This document shows positions 7,655 to 17,209 of a stretch of DNA of 64,000 nucleotides, one piece after another; the first letter of the stretch is position 1; each line of letters opens with the position of its first letter. The position numbers and the translations under genes were made by a program. The notes under the pieces are model-generated. The model made no database searches. It was not told the DNA's origin and saw only the letters and a program-made list of their open reading frames with translations. The stretch covers positions 124,001-188,000 of the forward strand of contig CAXXRA010000006.1 of NCBI GenBank assembly GCA_963663975.2, read 5' to 3'. This DNA comes from JANQRX01 sp963663975 (GTDB lineage: Bacteria > Pseudomonadota > Alphaproteobacteria > Rhizobiales > Kaistiaceae).

Positions 7655-10303
7655 CTAATGAGTTTCCGTTACGTCCGCGGCGCCGTCGGCCGATGCCTTC
7701 GGTTTGCCCTTCGCCGATTTACGCCGGCGCGAGGTTTTTGGCGTCGAACCGGTCTTTTTGGAGCCAGCGGTCTTTGAAGCTTTGGCGGCAAGCAGTTCGA
7801 TCGCTCTAGCCAAATTGATGTCGTCCGGATCAGCGTCGCGGGGCAGTGTGGCGTTGATCTTCCCACGGTTGACATAGGGGCCATAGCGACCTTTGCGCAG
7901 GGTCACCGCGCCGCCGTCGGGATGCTCGCCGAGTTCTTTCAGAACGGTCGTGGCTCCCCCTCGTCCTCGACCGCCGCCGGCCAATTTTTCGGCAATCAGC
8001 GTCACCGCGCGATTGAGCCCAACGGTGAAAACCTCCTCGACGGAATCCAGATTCGCATAGGTTCGTTCATGCTGCACGAACGGGCCGTAGCGGCCGATAC
8101 CTGCGCTGATCGCTTTGCCTGTTTCCGGATGATCGCCGACCGCACGCGGCAGCGCCAACAGGGCCAGCGCGCGATCGAGATCCAACTCATTGGCGTTCCA
8201 GCTCTTGGGCACGCTTGAGCGTTTCGGTTTTTCTTCGCCCTTGGCGGGATTGTCGCCGAGCTGCACATAGGGTCCGAAACGCCCCGTACGGACCGAAACA
8301 TCGAGCCCGGTTTCCGGATCCTGACCCAGGAGCTTGCCGCCATTGGCAAGCGCGGAGTCGCCTTGCGCGTTGTCGTCGGGGACGCGCACCTGACGCGTGT
8401 AGCGGCATTCAGGGTGATTGGAACAACCGATGAAAGCGCCGTAGCGACCCATTTTGAGCGATAGGCGACCATTTCCGCATGATGGGCACAGGCGAGGATC
8501 GGTCCCATCCTTGCCCGCCGGAAAGATATGTGGCCCGAGGAGTTCGTTCAGGGCTTCCAGCACCTCCGCGACCCGCAAGTCCCTGGTGCTCTCAACCGCA
8601 GCGGAGAACTGGCTCCAGAAATCACGCAGCACCTCTTTCCAGGAAAGTTCACCAGCGGAAATGCGGTCAAGCTGTTCCTCCAGCGCTGCGGTAAAATCGT
8701 ACTCCACGTATCGTTGGAAGAAGCTCTGAAGGAACGCCGTTACCAGCCGGCCCTTGTCCTCCGGCACCAGCGCCTGTTTTTCCAAGCGGACATACTCACG
8801 GTCGCGCAAAACGGACAGAGTTGCGGTGTAGGTCGACGGCCGGCCGATGCCGAGCTCCTCCATTTTTTTGATCAGAGTCGCCTCGGTGTAGCGGGGCGGC
8901 GGGTCGGTAAAGTGCTGATCCACGTCGATCGCCTGCCGTGAAAGTTTCTCACCGACCGTCATCGGGGGGAGGGTGCGGTCCAGATCGCGAGCGCCGTCCT
9001 GCTCGCTGCGGTCGTGGTCGAGCCCTTCCTGGTATGCAGCCAAAAATCCGTCGAACCTCACCACTTGACCGGTTGCGCGAAGTTTCGCTGGAGCGGCGTC
9101 GATGTCCACGGTCGTGCGCTCCAACTCGGCCGACGCCATCTGGCTGGCCAGGGCTCGCTTCCAGATCAGCTCGTAGAGCCGTGCCTGATCGCGATCGAGA
9201 GCGCGAGTGACCGAATCCGGGTGCCGCGCGATGGTCGTCGGGCGAATGGCCTCGTGTGCCTCCTGGGCATTCTTCGCCTTGGTCTTGTAAACGCGCTGCT
9301 GGTCCGGCCGGTAGCGATCACCGAAGCGGTTGCCGATCTCCGATCTCAGCGCGCTGATCGCCTCCGGTGCCATTTGAACGCCGTCGGTCCGCATGTAGGT
9401 GATCAGGCCGACCGTCTCGCCGTTGAGTTCGATGCCTTCGTAAAGACGCTGTGCGGTTCTCATCGTGTGCGCGGCAGCGAATCCGAGCTTGCGAGAGGCT
9501 TCCTGCTGCAGTGTGGAAGTTGTGAAGGGCGGGGCGGGATTGCGCTTAACGGGCTTCGGTTCGACCGATTCGACGCGAAAGTCGCCAGTTTTCAGGGTCG
9601 CTTCGATTTTTCGTGCCGTCGCCTCGTCGGGAATATCGAGACGTCCGATACGCTTGCCGTCGAAGCCACTGACTCTGGCCAGGAAGCGGTCGCCGGACGG
9701 GGTGTCCAAGGTCACGCCGAGCGACCAGTATTCCTGCCGGTCGAATGTCTCGATTTCGAATTCGCGCTCCGACACCAGTCGCAGGGCGACCGACTGGACC
9801 CGACCGGCAGAGCGGGCGCCGGGCAATTTGCGCCACAGAACCGGCGAAAGCGTAAATCCGACCAGATAGTCGAGAGCGCGGCGGGCCAGGTAGGCTTCGA
9901 CGAGCGCGTTGTCGATCTGCCGCGGATGGCCCATTGCTTCGAGCACCGCCTCGCGCGTCACTGCGTTGAACACCACGCGCTCGACCGGCTTGCCGTCCAG
10001 GGCGTTGCGGGATTTCAGGACCTCGAGCACGTGCCATGAGATCGCTTCGCCTTCGCGATCAGGGTCCGTGGCAAGAATCAGACGATCAGATTCCTTCGCC
10101 GCTTTGACGATGTCCGAAAGCCGCTTCTGTGATTTCGAATCGATCTCCCAGCGCATGGCGAAATCTTCATCCGGGTCGACCGAGCCGTCTTTCGACGGCA
10201 GGTCGCGGACATGGCCGTAGGAGGCCAAAACCCGATAGTCGGGCCCAAGGTACCTGTTGATGGTCTTCGCCTTGGCCGGTGATTCGACGATGACGAGATT
10301 CAT
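7655..10303 (-). CDS. topA: DNA topoisomerase I
   Basis: Type IA topoisomerase that relaxes negative supercoils. The 882-residue protein starts MNLVIVESPAKAKTINRYLG (Toprim) and carries the Toprim DPDREGE motif. The active-site Tyr is in GLITYMRTDGV, and a C-terminal four-Cys zinc ribbon (CPSCGNG, then CSNHPEC) is present. Three GRYGP-type repeats and a Lys-rich tail follow, as in alphaproteobacterial TopA. I chose the ATG at 10303; the open frame extends upstream to 10405 without homology. It lies between dprA and rnr in the conserved order. Confidence 0.97.
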   Translation of the reverse strand: MNLVIVESPAKAKTINRYLGPDYRVLASYGHVRDLPSKDGSVDPDEDFAMRWEIDSKSQKRLSDIVKAAKESDRLILATDPDREGEAISWHVLEVLKSRNALDGKPVERVVFNAVTREAVLEAMGHPRQIDNALVEAYLARRALDYLVGFTLSPVLWRKLPGARSAGRVQSVALRLVSEREFEIETFDRQEYWSLGVTLDTPSGDRFLARVSGFDGKRIGRLDIPDEATARKIEATLKTGDFRVESVEPKPVKRNPAPPFTTSTLQQEASRKLGFAAAHTMRTAQRLYEGIELNGETVGLITYMRTDGVQMAPEAISALRSEIGNRFGDRYRPDQQRVYKTKAKNAQEAHEAIRPTTIARHPDSVTRALDRDQARLYELIWKRALASQMASAELERTTVDIDAAPAKLRATGQVVRFDGFLAAYQEGLDHDRSEQDGARDLDRTLPPMTVGEKLSRQAIDVDQHFTDPPPRYTEATLIKKMEELGIGRPSTYTATLSVLRDREYVRLEKQALVPEDKGRLVTAFLQSFFQRYVEYDFTAALEEQLDRISAGELSWKEVLRDFWSQFSAAVESTRDLRVAEVLEALNELLGPHIFPAGKDGTDPRLCPSCGNGRLSLKMGRYGAFIGCSNHPECRYTRQVRVPDDNAQGDSALANGGKLLGQDPETGLDVSVRTGRFGPYVQLGDNPAKGEEKPKRSSVPKSWNANELDLDRALALLALPRAVGDHPETGKAISAGIGRYGPFVQHERTYANLDSVEEVFTVGLNRAVTLIAEKLAGGGRGRGGATTVLKELGEHPDGGAVTLRKGRYGPYVNRGKINATLPRDADPDDINLARAIELLAAKASKTAGSKKTGSTPKTSRRRKSAKGKPKASADGAADVTETH

Positions 10304-10603
10304 GAATATCCATGTCCCGGGCGCCAGTTTGGGCCGATCAACCAACTGGCCGCGGAGTTTTTTTGCAGATTTACCGCCTGGGGCGGGCGATCGGGCGCGC
10401 GACAATCCAGAAAACCACCCAGCGTGTCAATCGATTGTCCCTGCCGGTGAGCGCTTACATGTCGACTCGCCGTGGAGTTTTCAAGCGACAGAATGAACCC
10501 TGGTCGCAGCTTGATAGCCCTTCTCTCTGTAGTTACTATGGTTAAATTGTATAACCATACGTTGCGACGTGTGGGCGTTTCGGGCAGCTTCAAAGGATGT
10601 GTG
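10304..10603. other. topA / small-gene divergent intergenic region
   Basis: 300 bases between divergent topA and the small gene at 10604. It holds an imperfect inverted repeat GCCAGTT/AACTGGC (10323-10350) just upstream of topA, and a striking AT-rich palindrome at 10537-10559. No coding sequence is supported. Confidence 0.6.
10537..10559. promoter_or_regulatory. 23-bp palindrome, candidate operator
   Basis: TATGGTTA-AATTGTA-TAACCATA is a perfect 8-bp inverted repeat around a 7-base AT-rich centre, 44 bases before the ATG at 10604 and about 235 bases from topA. The geometry suits a dimeric helix-turn-helix repressor over a promoter. No matching regulator gene lies next to it. Confidence 0.5.
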
Positions 10604-10819
10604 ATGGCAAGCGAAACCGAAACCACGATCGATCCGCGGGAGACGGCAAAATACATAGGCGGCGTTGCCCGCGAGTTGCGGGTCTTGGCGGCAAAATCCG
10701 ATTTGACGTTCCTCTCCTACCTGCTGTCGATGGCCGAGGATGAAGCGACGGCATCGGCGCGGCGCCTCGCCGGCGGACACCAGGCGCCGAAGAGAAGGCG
10801 GGATCGCCGGGCTTCCTAA
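10604..10819 (+). CDS. Small conserved alphaproteobacterial protein, function unknown
   Basis: A 71-residue protein with the core YIGGVARELRVLAAKSDLTF LSYLLSMAEDEA (residues about 15-47, predicted helical) and a basic tail. The ATG at 10604 follows AAAGGA at good spacing. Similar small proteins occur in other Alphaproteobacteria, but I know of no function. It ends in a 4-base convergent overlap with dprA. The palindrome upstream suggests specific regulation. Confidence 0.65.
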   Translation: MASETETTIDPRETAKYIGGVARELRVLAAKSDLTFLSYLLSMAEDEATASARRLAGGHQAPKRRRDRRAS

Positions 10820-11952
10820 CCGATCAGAGACACCCGCTGCCCGGGGTGTCGCTGCACCCGTCCGGCAAGCGATAGTTCCATCAGAACAAGATGGACCAAA
10901 GGCGGGGCGAGGCCGGTAAAACGTATGACTTCGTCGACGGAAACGGGCGATGGACCCAGCGCTTCTGAGACAATGCGCCGGGCGGCATCGTCGGTATCGG
11001 ACGGAAGCGGGGCAACTTCGACATCGGGCACCTCGCCACGGTCGTTCATCGGCTCCTGCACCCTCATCGGCGCGATATCGACAAGAATATCGTCGGCCCC
11101 GGTGACCAGCGTGGCACCTTCCCTGATCAGCATGTTGCTGCCGGCGGCCCTGGGATCAAGTGGGGAGCCTGGCACCGCGTAGACCGGACGCCCCTGGTCA
11201 GCTGCTCTTCGGGCAGTTATCAGCGATCCCGATCGCTGTGCGGCCTCAACAACCACGACCGCGACACTGAGACCGGATATGATCCGGTTGCGGCGCGGGA
11301 AATCCTTTCCGCGTGCCTGTCGTCCCAGCGGCATTTCGCTGATGACGGTGCCGCCGCGGTCGACGATCCGCTGGACCAGCGGGATGTTCTCGTGCGGATA
11401 GATGTGGTCCAGTCCACCAGCAAGTACGGCGATGGTGCCGGTATCGAGGGACCCTTCGTGGGCTGCGGTATCAATGCCTCGTGCCAGGCCCGATACTATG
11501 GCGTATCCCGCTTCGCCAACGCCATGGGCCAGCGTCATGGCGAACTTACGGCCGGCGACCGACGCGTTGCGGGAGCCAACAATCGCAACGGAGGTTTTTT
11601 TGGCAAGCGTTTGGCTGTTGCCCATGACGCACAGAAGCGGAGGCGCATCCTCAATTGCGGCCAGCGCGCCAGGGTAGTCCGGTTCGGCGGTGGCAATAAA
11701 TCGGGCGCCGATTTCATCGGCCGCCACCAGCTCGCGTTCGGCGTCTTCGACGGCTATCAGTTTGAGTGATCGACCGCCACGGCGAGCGATTTCCGGGACG
11801 CCTTCGATCGCTCCGGCTGCACTTCCGAAATGGGCGATCAATTGGCGAAATGTTATCGGTCCGATGTTCTCTGATCGAATCAGACGAAGCCAGTCGCGGC
11901 GCTCTTCGGCATCCAGATCAACGGCTGTGTCGTCGACGGTCTGCACCCTCAC
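10816..11952 (-). CDS. dprA: DNA-processing protein DprA
   Basis: DprA loads RecA onto incoming single-stranded DNA during natural transformation. The 378-residue protein has an N-terminal SAM/helix-hairpin-like segment and the Rossmann core with VAIVGSRNAS, SGLARGIDTAAHEGSL and FPRRNRIISGLS. A C-terminal winged helix (about residues 315-375) is also present. The start is a GTG that overlaps the plsY stop by 4 bases, so the two are probably translationally coupled. Confidence 0.95.
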   Translation of the reverse strand: MRVQTVDDTAVDLDAEERRDWLRLIRSENIGPITFRQLIAHFGSAAGAIEGVPEIARRGGRSLKLIAVEDAERELVAADEIGARFIATAEPDYPGALAAIEDAPPLLCVMGNSQTLAKKTSVAIVGSRNASVAGRKFAMTLAHGVGEAGYAIVSGLARGIDTAAHEGSLDTGTIAVLAGGLDHIYPHENIPLVQRIVDRGGTVISEMPLGRQARGKDFPRRNRIISGLSVAVVVVEAAQRSGSLITARRAADQGRPVYAVPGSPLDPRAAGSNMLIREGATLVTGADDILVDIAPMRVQEPMNDRGEVPDVEVAPLPSDTDDAARRIVSEALGPSPVSVDEVIRFTGLAPPLVHLVLMELSLAGRVQRHPGQRVSLIG

Positions 11953-12530
11953 TCACCAATGCGACTTTCAGTGCCGGTGACCAGGCGGCGGATATTGTCG
12001 GCGTGCCGGAACCAAAGGACAATGCTGAGCACAGCCATCACAATCGCTGCCGATCCCGATCCTGTGGCCGCCAAACCGAGCGGCGCGGCTACGCTTGCAG
12101 CCAGCGCGCTTGCTGAGGAGATCCGAGACGCTGCCGCCACCGCCAACCATATCGCCCCGAACGCAATCGCAATCCGCCAATCGAGCCCAGCCAGAATTCC
12201 GAGATATGTAGCCACGCCCTTGCCGCCACGAAATCGCAGCCAGATCGGGAAGGTGTGCCCGAAAAAAGCACCGAACCCAGCCGCCAGCGATGCAAGGTTT
12301 CCAATCGCCATTCCCACCAGAACCGCCACCGTACCCTTGGCCGCGTCCCCCAACAGCGTCAGTGCGGCCAGGCCCTTGCTGCCCGTTCTCAATACGTTGG
12401 TGGCGCCGATGCTACCCGAGCCGATGGCTCGCACATCTCCCTTGCCGGCGAGGCGCGTCGTCACCAAGCCAAATGGAATTGATCCCAACAAATAGCCGAA
12501 TGCTACGGCCGCGAGTGCGCCCCAATCCAT
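11949..12530 (-). CDS. plsY: Glycerol-3-phosphate acyltransferase PlsY
   Basis: Integral membrane enzyme that transfers the acyl group from acyl-phosphate to glycerol-3-phosphate. It has about five hydrophobic segments and the three PlsY motifs: GSIPFGLV near the N-terminus, GSGSIGATNVLR, and FRGGKGVAT. I use the ATG at 12530 (MDWGAL); a TTG at 12539 is possible. It overlaps dprA by 4 bases and follows the pyrB-pyrC' pair. Confidence 0.95.
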   Translation of the reverse strand: MDWGALAAVAFGYLLGSIPFGLVTTRLAGKGDVRAIGSGSIGATNVLRTGSKGLAALTLLGDAAKGTVAVLVGMAIGNLASLAAGFGAFFGHTFPIWLRFRGGKGVATYLGILAGLDWRIAIAFGAIWLAVAAASRISSASALAASVAAPLGLAATGSGSAAIVMAVLSIVLWFRHADNIRRLVTGTESRIGE

Positions 12531-12582
12531 GTTGGCCAACTTCGCAAGGTCATGGCTGAGGAATCGCCCTCAGGCCGGAAAA

Positions 12583-13914
12583 CTATCCACGACCGTATTG
12601 GTTGACGGTGCGTCCGGCAACAAGGGTGCGGCGAACTATGCCCTGAAACCGAGCGCCTTCGAAGGGGGTATTCTTGGAACGGGATCGGAGTTCTTCGACG
12701 CGACAGATCCACGGCGCGTCGAGGTCGATGACGATGATATCGGCCGGGGCGCCCGGCGCAAGTCGGCCCACTTCCAACGAAAGAATCTCCGCCGGCCGAC
12801 TGGACAGCGCCTTCAACACGGTCAGAAGATCGACTTCGCCGCTGTGGACCATCCTCAGCGCGGCGGCAAGCAGCGTCTCCAATCCGATCGCGCCATCGGC
12901 GGCATCGGCGAAGGGATGGCGTTTGGTATCCACATCCTGCGGGTCGTGGCTGGAGACAATCACATCGATCGTGCCATCGGCCAGACCTGCCACCATCGCC
13001 AATCGGTCGGTCTCCGATCGCAACGGTGGCGACAGTTTGAAAAACGTTCGGTAGGCGCCGATGTCGTTTTCGTTGAGCGTAAGGTGATTGATGGACACGC
13101 CGCAGGTCACATCAAGCCCTTCGCCCTTGGCTCTGCGCACGATGTCGAGTGACTCGGCGCATGAGATTTGGGCCGCGTGGTAGCGTCCACCGGTCAGCGC
13201 CGCTAGTCGAACGTCGCGTTCCAGGATGACGATCTCGGCTTCCTTGGGAATGCCCGTGAGGCCAAGTCGGGTGGCGATTTCACCCTCGTTCATGACGCCC
13301 TCGGCGGCAAGGTCGGGGTCGGTCGGGTGATGAACAATCAAGGCACCGAAATCGCGGCCGTAGCTCAAGGCACGCCGCATCAGCGACGCATTGGTGACCG
13401 TGCGCCGCCCGTCGGTGAAACAGATCGCGCCCGCGGCTTTGAGGAGGCCGAATTCGGTCATCTCGCGGCCGCGGAGACCTTTGGTCAGGGCCGCCGCCGG
13501 GTAGACCCGCACCTCCGCTTCATCGCGAGCGCGGCGAGCAATGAAATCCACCAGGGCCACGTCGTCGATAACCGGGTTCGTGTCCGGCATGGTGACGATC
13601 GTCGTCACGCCCCCGGCGGCCGCGGCCTGACCGGCCGAAGCGAACGTCTCCCTGTGCTCGGCTCCCGGCTCACCGACAAACACGCGCATGTCGATCAGGC
13701 CGGGTGTGATGATGGCGCCACCGCAATCCACGAGTTCGGCACCAGCCGGCCGGGCAGATGCCGCGGCATCCGGCCCGACTGCCACAATCCGCCGGTCGGC
13801 GATGACGATCGCGCCGGTCTCATCGCGGCCGGAGGACGGATCGACCAAGCGGGCATTGCGGAAGACGATTGGGCGCGGATTGGCGCCGGCACCGTTGAGC
13901 GGGGTTCGTTCCAT
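12583..13914 (-). CDS. pyrC: Dihydroorotase-like protein (PyrC', probably non-catalytic)
   Basis: Amidohydrolase-family protein of 443 residues, two bases downstream of pyrB. Overall it matches dihydroorotase (TIVTMPDTNPVIDD, CGVSINHLTLNENDIG, KLSPPLRSE, SRSKNTPFEG). The metal-binding D-x-H-x-H block of active enzymes reads DMRVFVGEPG here, so both histidines are missing, and the usual DH motif is altered to SSHDPQD. Such pseudo-dihydroorotases partner aspartate carbamoyltransferase in some proteobacteria. I infer a structural role with PyrB and expect an active PyrC elsewhere. Confidence 0.85.
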   Translation of the reverse strand: MERTPLNGAGANPRPIVFRNARLVDPSSGRDETGAIVIADRRIVAVGPDAAASARPAGAELVDCGGAIITPGLIDMRVFVGEPGAEHRETFASAGQAAAAGGVTTIVTMPDTNPVIDDVALVDFIARRARDEAEVRVYPAAALTKGLRGREMTEFGLLKAAGAICFTDGRRTVTNASLMRRALSYGRDFGALIVHHPTDPDLAAEGVMNEGEIATRLGLTGIPKEAEIVILERDVRLAALTGGRYHAAQISCAESLDIVRRAKGEGLDVTCGVSINHLTLNENDIGAYRTFFKLSPPLRSETDRLAMVAGLADGTIDVIVSSHDPQDVDTKRHPFADAADGAIGLETLLAAALRMVHSGEVDLLTVLKALSSRPAEILSLEVGRLAPGAPADIIVIDLDAPWICRVEELRSRSKNTPFEGARFQGIVRRTLVAGRTVNQYGRG

Positions 13915-13916
13915 GG

Positions 13917-14873
13917 TCAATCGTTCGGCAGGTGAGCCGCCAGTGCCTCCAGTACGGCCATACGCACTGCGACCCCAATTTCGACCTGCTCACGGATGAG
14001 ACTCTGGGGTCCGTCGGCCACGGATGAATCGATTTCGACGCCGCGGTTCATGGGACCAGGATGCATGACCAGCGCGTCCGGCCGGGCGAAGGCCAGTTTT
14101 TCCTCGTCCAGCCCGAAAAAATGAAAGTATTCGCGGATCGAGGGAACATAGTTGCCGGCCATGCGCTCGCGCTGCAGGCGGAGCATCATGATGATATCCA
14201 CCTCGGCCAGCCCGGCGCGCATATCGGTGAACGCCTGAACGCCCAACTGTTCGATGCCTGCGGGGAGCAGAGTCGATGGGCCGATCACGCGCAAACGAGC
14301 TCCCAGGGCGCTCAAGAGCAGGATATTGGACCTTGCCACCCGGCTGTGGGCGACATCGCCACAGATGGCGACCGTCAGGCCGGCGATCCGATCCTTGTGG
14401 CAGCGAATGGTCAAGGCATCCAGAAGGGCCTGGGTGGGATGTTCGTGGGCGCCGTCGCCGGCATTGATGACGGAACAGGAGACTTTCTGCGACAGAAGCT
14501 CGGCGGCGCCGGCGGCGCTGTGGCGAATGACCAGGATATCAGGCCGCATGGCATTGAGCGTGATTGCGGTATCGACCAGCGTCTCGCCCTTTTTGAGGGC
14601 CGAGTTGCCGACCGCCATGTTCATGACATCGGCACCGAGTCGCTTGCCAGCGAGTTCGAAACTGGACTGGGTGCGTGTCGAGGCTTCGAAAAACAAGTTG
14701 ATCTGCGTACGGCCGCGCAGGGCGGCAGTTTTCTTTTCGATCTGCCGGCTGACAGCCAGCGCCGCCTCGGCGCGGTCAAGCAGAGACACGATTTCCGAAG
14801 GCTCAAGGCCCTCGATTCCCAACAGATGGCGATGCTGAAATGTCGTGACGGAGGGAGAGTGGAGCGCGTTCAT
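13917..14873 (-). CDS. pyrB: Aspartate carbamoyltransferase catalytic chain
   Basis: Makes N-carbamoyl-L-aspartate in pyrimidine synthesis. Carbamoyl-phosphate binding is shown by FFEASTRTQSSFELAGKRLG, and other family motifs are GDGAHEHPTQALLD, HSRVARSN and VMHPGPMNRGVEID. The length from the ATG at 14873 (MNALHSP) is 318 residues, normal for the family. An in-frame ATG at 14882 is equally possible; neither has a clear ribosome binding site. It is followed within two bases by the pseudo-dihydroorotase, suggesting the two assemble together. Confidence 0.95.
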   Translation of the reverse strand: MNALHSPSVTTFQHRHLLGIEGLEPSEIVSLLDRAEAALAVSRQIEKKTAALRGRTQINLFFEASTRTQSSFELAGKRLGADVMNMAVGNSALKKGETLVDTAITLNAMRPDILVIRHSAAGAAELLSQKVSCSVINAGDGAHEHPTQALLDALTIRCHKDRIAGLTVAICGDVAHSRVARSNILLLSALGARLRVIGPSTLLPAGIEQLGVQAFTDMRAGLAEVDIIMMLRLQRERMAGNYVPSIREYFHFFGLDEEKLAFARPDALVMHPGPMNRGVEIDSSVADGPQSLIREQVEIGVAVRMAVLEALAAHLPND

Positions 14874-14989
14874 CAAAGCCATTGCTATAGGGAGAGTCGG
14901 GGGCCCCGGCAAGCGCCTAAATAGTGGCTCGCATGCTACCGTGACGGTGGGCGAATCGCGCCGTCGGGCGAGGCCCTGGAGAATGCCGC

Positions 14990-16630
14990 GTGGTTAGCGC
15001 GATCGACATCCATGAGGTAACCAACCAATCGCCGCCGCTGGCTGGCGTCAACCTGTTCACCAGCGATCCGGCACTGGTGGCCCTGGTGGAAGGCCTGCCC
15101 CGTGGCGTCATCGAGCAATTGAGCGTTCACGGACGAAGCTGGGGCACGGCCGACAGTTTTGAGCTCGGCCGGATGGCCAACAAGTTCTCGCCGCAGCTCA
15201 ATACGCACGACGCCATCGGTCGCAGGATCGACTCGATTGAGTTTCATCCTGCCTTCCACGCCCTGATGCGGCGGAGCGTGGCGGCCGGACTTCACGCTTC
15301 GATCTGGGACGCAGCCGCCGACGAAGGGCCTGTGCGAACGATGGCCCGGACGGCCCGGCTGTACATGACAGCGGCGGTCGAAAGCGGCCATCTGGCGGGG
15401 ATTACCACGACCAATGCGGCGGTTGCCGCGCTTGGACACGCGCCGGAAATTGCCGATGAGTGGCTGCCGGGCGTGCTGTCGCGCCGCTACGACAAAACGA
15501 CCCGCCGTCCGCAAGACAAAGAAGGCTTGTTGATCGGATTTGCCGCCGTCGAGAAACAGGGCGGCACCAACCCGGAGGGCTACAAAACGGAGGCGCGGGA
15601 GTCGGTCGACGGGTCGTGGGTGCTCGCTGGGCACAAATGGTTCGTTTCCGTGCCGGAGTCCGACGGGTTCGTGGTTCTGGCTCACACCATCGACGGGCTC
15701 ACAGCGTTTCTGGTACCGCGTATAAGGCCGGACGGCAGTGGCAATTCCCTTCGCCTGATCCGTCTCAAAGACACGCTGGGACTACGTTCCGGAGCGATCG
15801 CGGAGGCCGAACTCGACGAAGCCACCGCATGGCTGATCGGCGAGGGCGGGAAAGGCGCGGAGGCTGTCACCGACATGTTGGCACTGATGCGCCTCGACGC
15901 CACGGTCGTGGCCTCGGGCATGATACGCCACGCGCTCGCCACCGCCGTGCATCACTCACGCTATCGCAAAGCATCGGGCATGACGCTCATCGACCAGCCG
16001 CTGATGACGCGCGTGCTGGCCGACATGGCGCTCGATGTTGCCGCCGCCGCGGCCTTGTCCTTCCGACTCGCCGAAGCGTACGACCGGGCCGGGGAGGACC
16101 AGAGTGAAGCGGCGTTCTCTCGGCTGATGACTCCGGTCGGCAAGTACTGGATCACCAAGCTGGCGCCGCTGGTGATCAGTGAGGTGATGGATTGCCTCGG
16201 CGGCAATGCCTTCGTCGAGGAAAGCCGATTGGCGCGCCTGTACCGCGACGCACCGGCGACCATCCTCCACGAGGGCACGGGCAACGCCATGTGCATCGAG
16301 GCCATGCGCCTGCTGCGGCGGAATTCGGAATCGCTGGAGTTGGTGTTGGGCGGAATCGGGGACGCGCTGGGGAACAACGCGAAGTCATCTCTCAATGTGT
16401 TGCGTGCCGCGACTGCGGTCGCGTTGGCCGATGAGGGTTCGGCAAGAATTCTGGTCGAGCAGCTGGCCATGACGGCAGCCGCGGCTGCGCTCAGACGCCG
16501 TTTTCCATCGGCGGTTTCGGATGCCTTTCTGGAGACCAGGCTGTCGAAACCCTGGCGTACTACTTACGGCATGCTGGACTCACGTTTCGACAGCAAGGCC
16601 TTGTTGAACTACCTGTTTCCATCGACCTGA
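14990..16630 (+). CDS. aidB: AidB-like acyl-CoA dehydrogenase
   Basis: A 546-residue flavoprotein of the AidB branch of acyl-CoA dehydrogenases, which in E. coli belongs to the alkylation response and binds DNA. The AidB signature is clear in the N-terminus (PPLAGVNLFTSD, WGTADSFELGRMAN, FHPAFHALM). The catalytic core contains EKQGGTNP, the SHKWF-like GHKWFVS, and the YRDAPATILHEGTGN segment. The start is a GTG behind GGAGAA. No ada or alkB gene is adjacent. The end overlaps convergent ruvX by 22 bases. Confidence 0.9.
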   Translation: MVSAIDIHEVTNQSPPLAGVNLFTSDPALVALVEGLPRGVIEQLSVHGRSWGTADSFELGRMANKFSPQLNTHDAIGRRIDSIEFHPAFHALMRRSVAAGLHASIWDAAADEGPVRTMARTARLYMTAAVESGHLAGITTTNAAVAALGHAPEIADEWLPGVLSRRYDKTTRRPQDKEGLLIGFAAVEKQGGTNPEGYKTEARESVDGSWVLAGHKWFVSVPESDGFVVLAHTIDGLTAFLVPRIRPDGSGNSLRLIRLKDTLGLRSGAIAEAELDEATAWLIGEGGKGAEAVTDMLALMRLDATVVASGMIRHALATAVHHSRYRKASGMTLIDQPLMTRVLADMALDVAAAAALSFRLAEAYDRAGEDQSEAAFSRLMTPVGKYWITKLAPLVISEVMDCLGGNAFVEESRLARLYRDAPATILHEGTGNAMCIEAMRLLRRNSESLELVLGGIGDALGNNAKSSLNVLRAATAVALADEGSARILVEQLAMTAAAAALRRRFPSAVSDAFLETRLSKPWRTTYGMLDSRFDSKALLNYLFPST

Positions 16631-17106
16631 CGGCCAATGACGGCGAGCCGGTCCAGCACCCCTTGCAGGATGTAGGCGGCGGCCATCTTGTCGACCACCT
16701 GGCCGCGTCGCCTGCGACTGGTATCGGCCTCCAGGAGAGTTCGCGTGACCGCCGCCGTCGACAGTCGTTCATCCCAGAAAACGGCCGGTAATGGCGACAG
16801 GCGGCCGAGATTTCGCCTGAAGGCTCGGGTGGCCTGGACACGAGGGCCCTCCGTCCCGCTCATGTTCAGCGGCAAACCGATGACCATCGCCGCCACCCTG
16901 CGCTCGGCGGCAAGACCGAGAAGCTGCGCCGCATCGTCGGCGAATTTGCCCCGGCGAATGGTATCGATGGCCGTCGCGACGCGTCGCTCGGGGTCCGAGA
17001 TGGCAATGCCGATCGTTCGCGTTCCCAGGTCGAGCCCCAGCAGCGCCGCCTCGGCCGGCAGCCATACGGCCAGTTCTTCCACGGTGAGGTCGGGGCCGCG
17101 ATCCAT
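16609..17106 (-). CDS. ruvX: Holliday junction resolvase RuvX (YqgF)
   Basis: RNase H-fold nuclease of 165 residues, also implicated in 16S rRNA processing. The first acidic motif is LLGLDLGTRTIGIAISDPE, the central motif is VIGLPLNMSGTEGPR, and the C-terminal VFWDERLSTAAV and VVDKMAAAYILQ carry the other acidic residues. The ATG at 17106 starts MDRGPDL. It lies 103 bases upstream of the end of aidB's convergent partner region and 103 bases downstream of sciP. Confidence 0.93.
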   Translation of the reverse strand: MDRGPDLTVEELAVWLPAEAALLGLDLGTRTIGIAISDPERRVATAIDTIRRGKFADDAAQLLGLAAERRVAAMVIGLPLNMSGTEGPRVQATRAFRRNLGRLSPLPAVFWDERLSTAAVTRTLLEADTSRRRRGQVVDKMAAAYILQGVLDRLAVIGRQVDGNR

Positions 17107-17209
17107 CGCCAGCGCCTAGCGCGCCTGGCCAAAGAACACAAATCCGACCCGCGGCCGTTTGAAATCGCCGGGCGCCAATGAATGTCTGTGGAGGCGGGAT
17201 GGTTCAGGA

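Noticed and set aside
9014..10039. A 341-codon open frame antisense to topA
   Set aside because: Shadow of the conserved topoisomerase frame.
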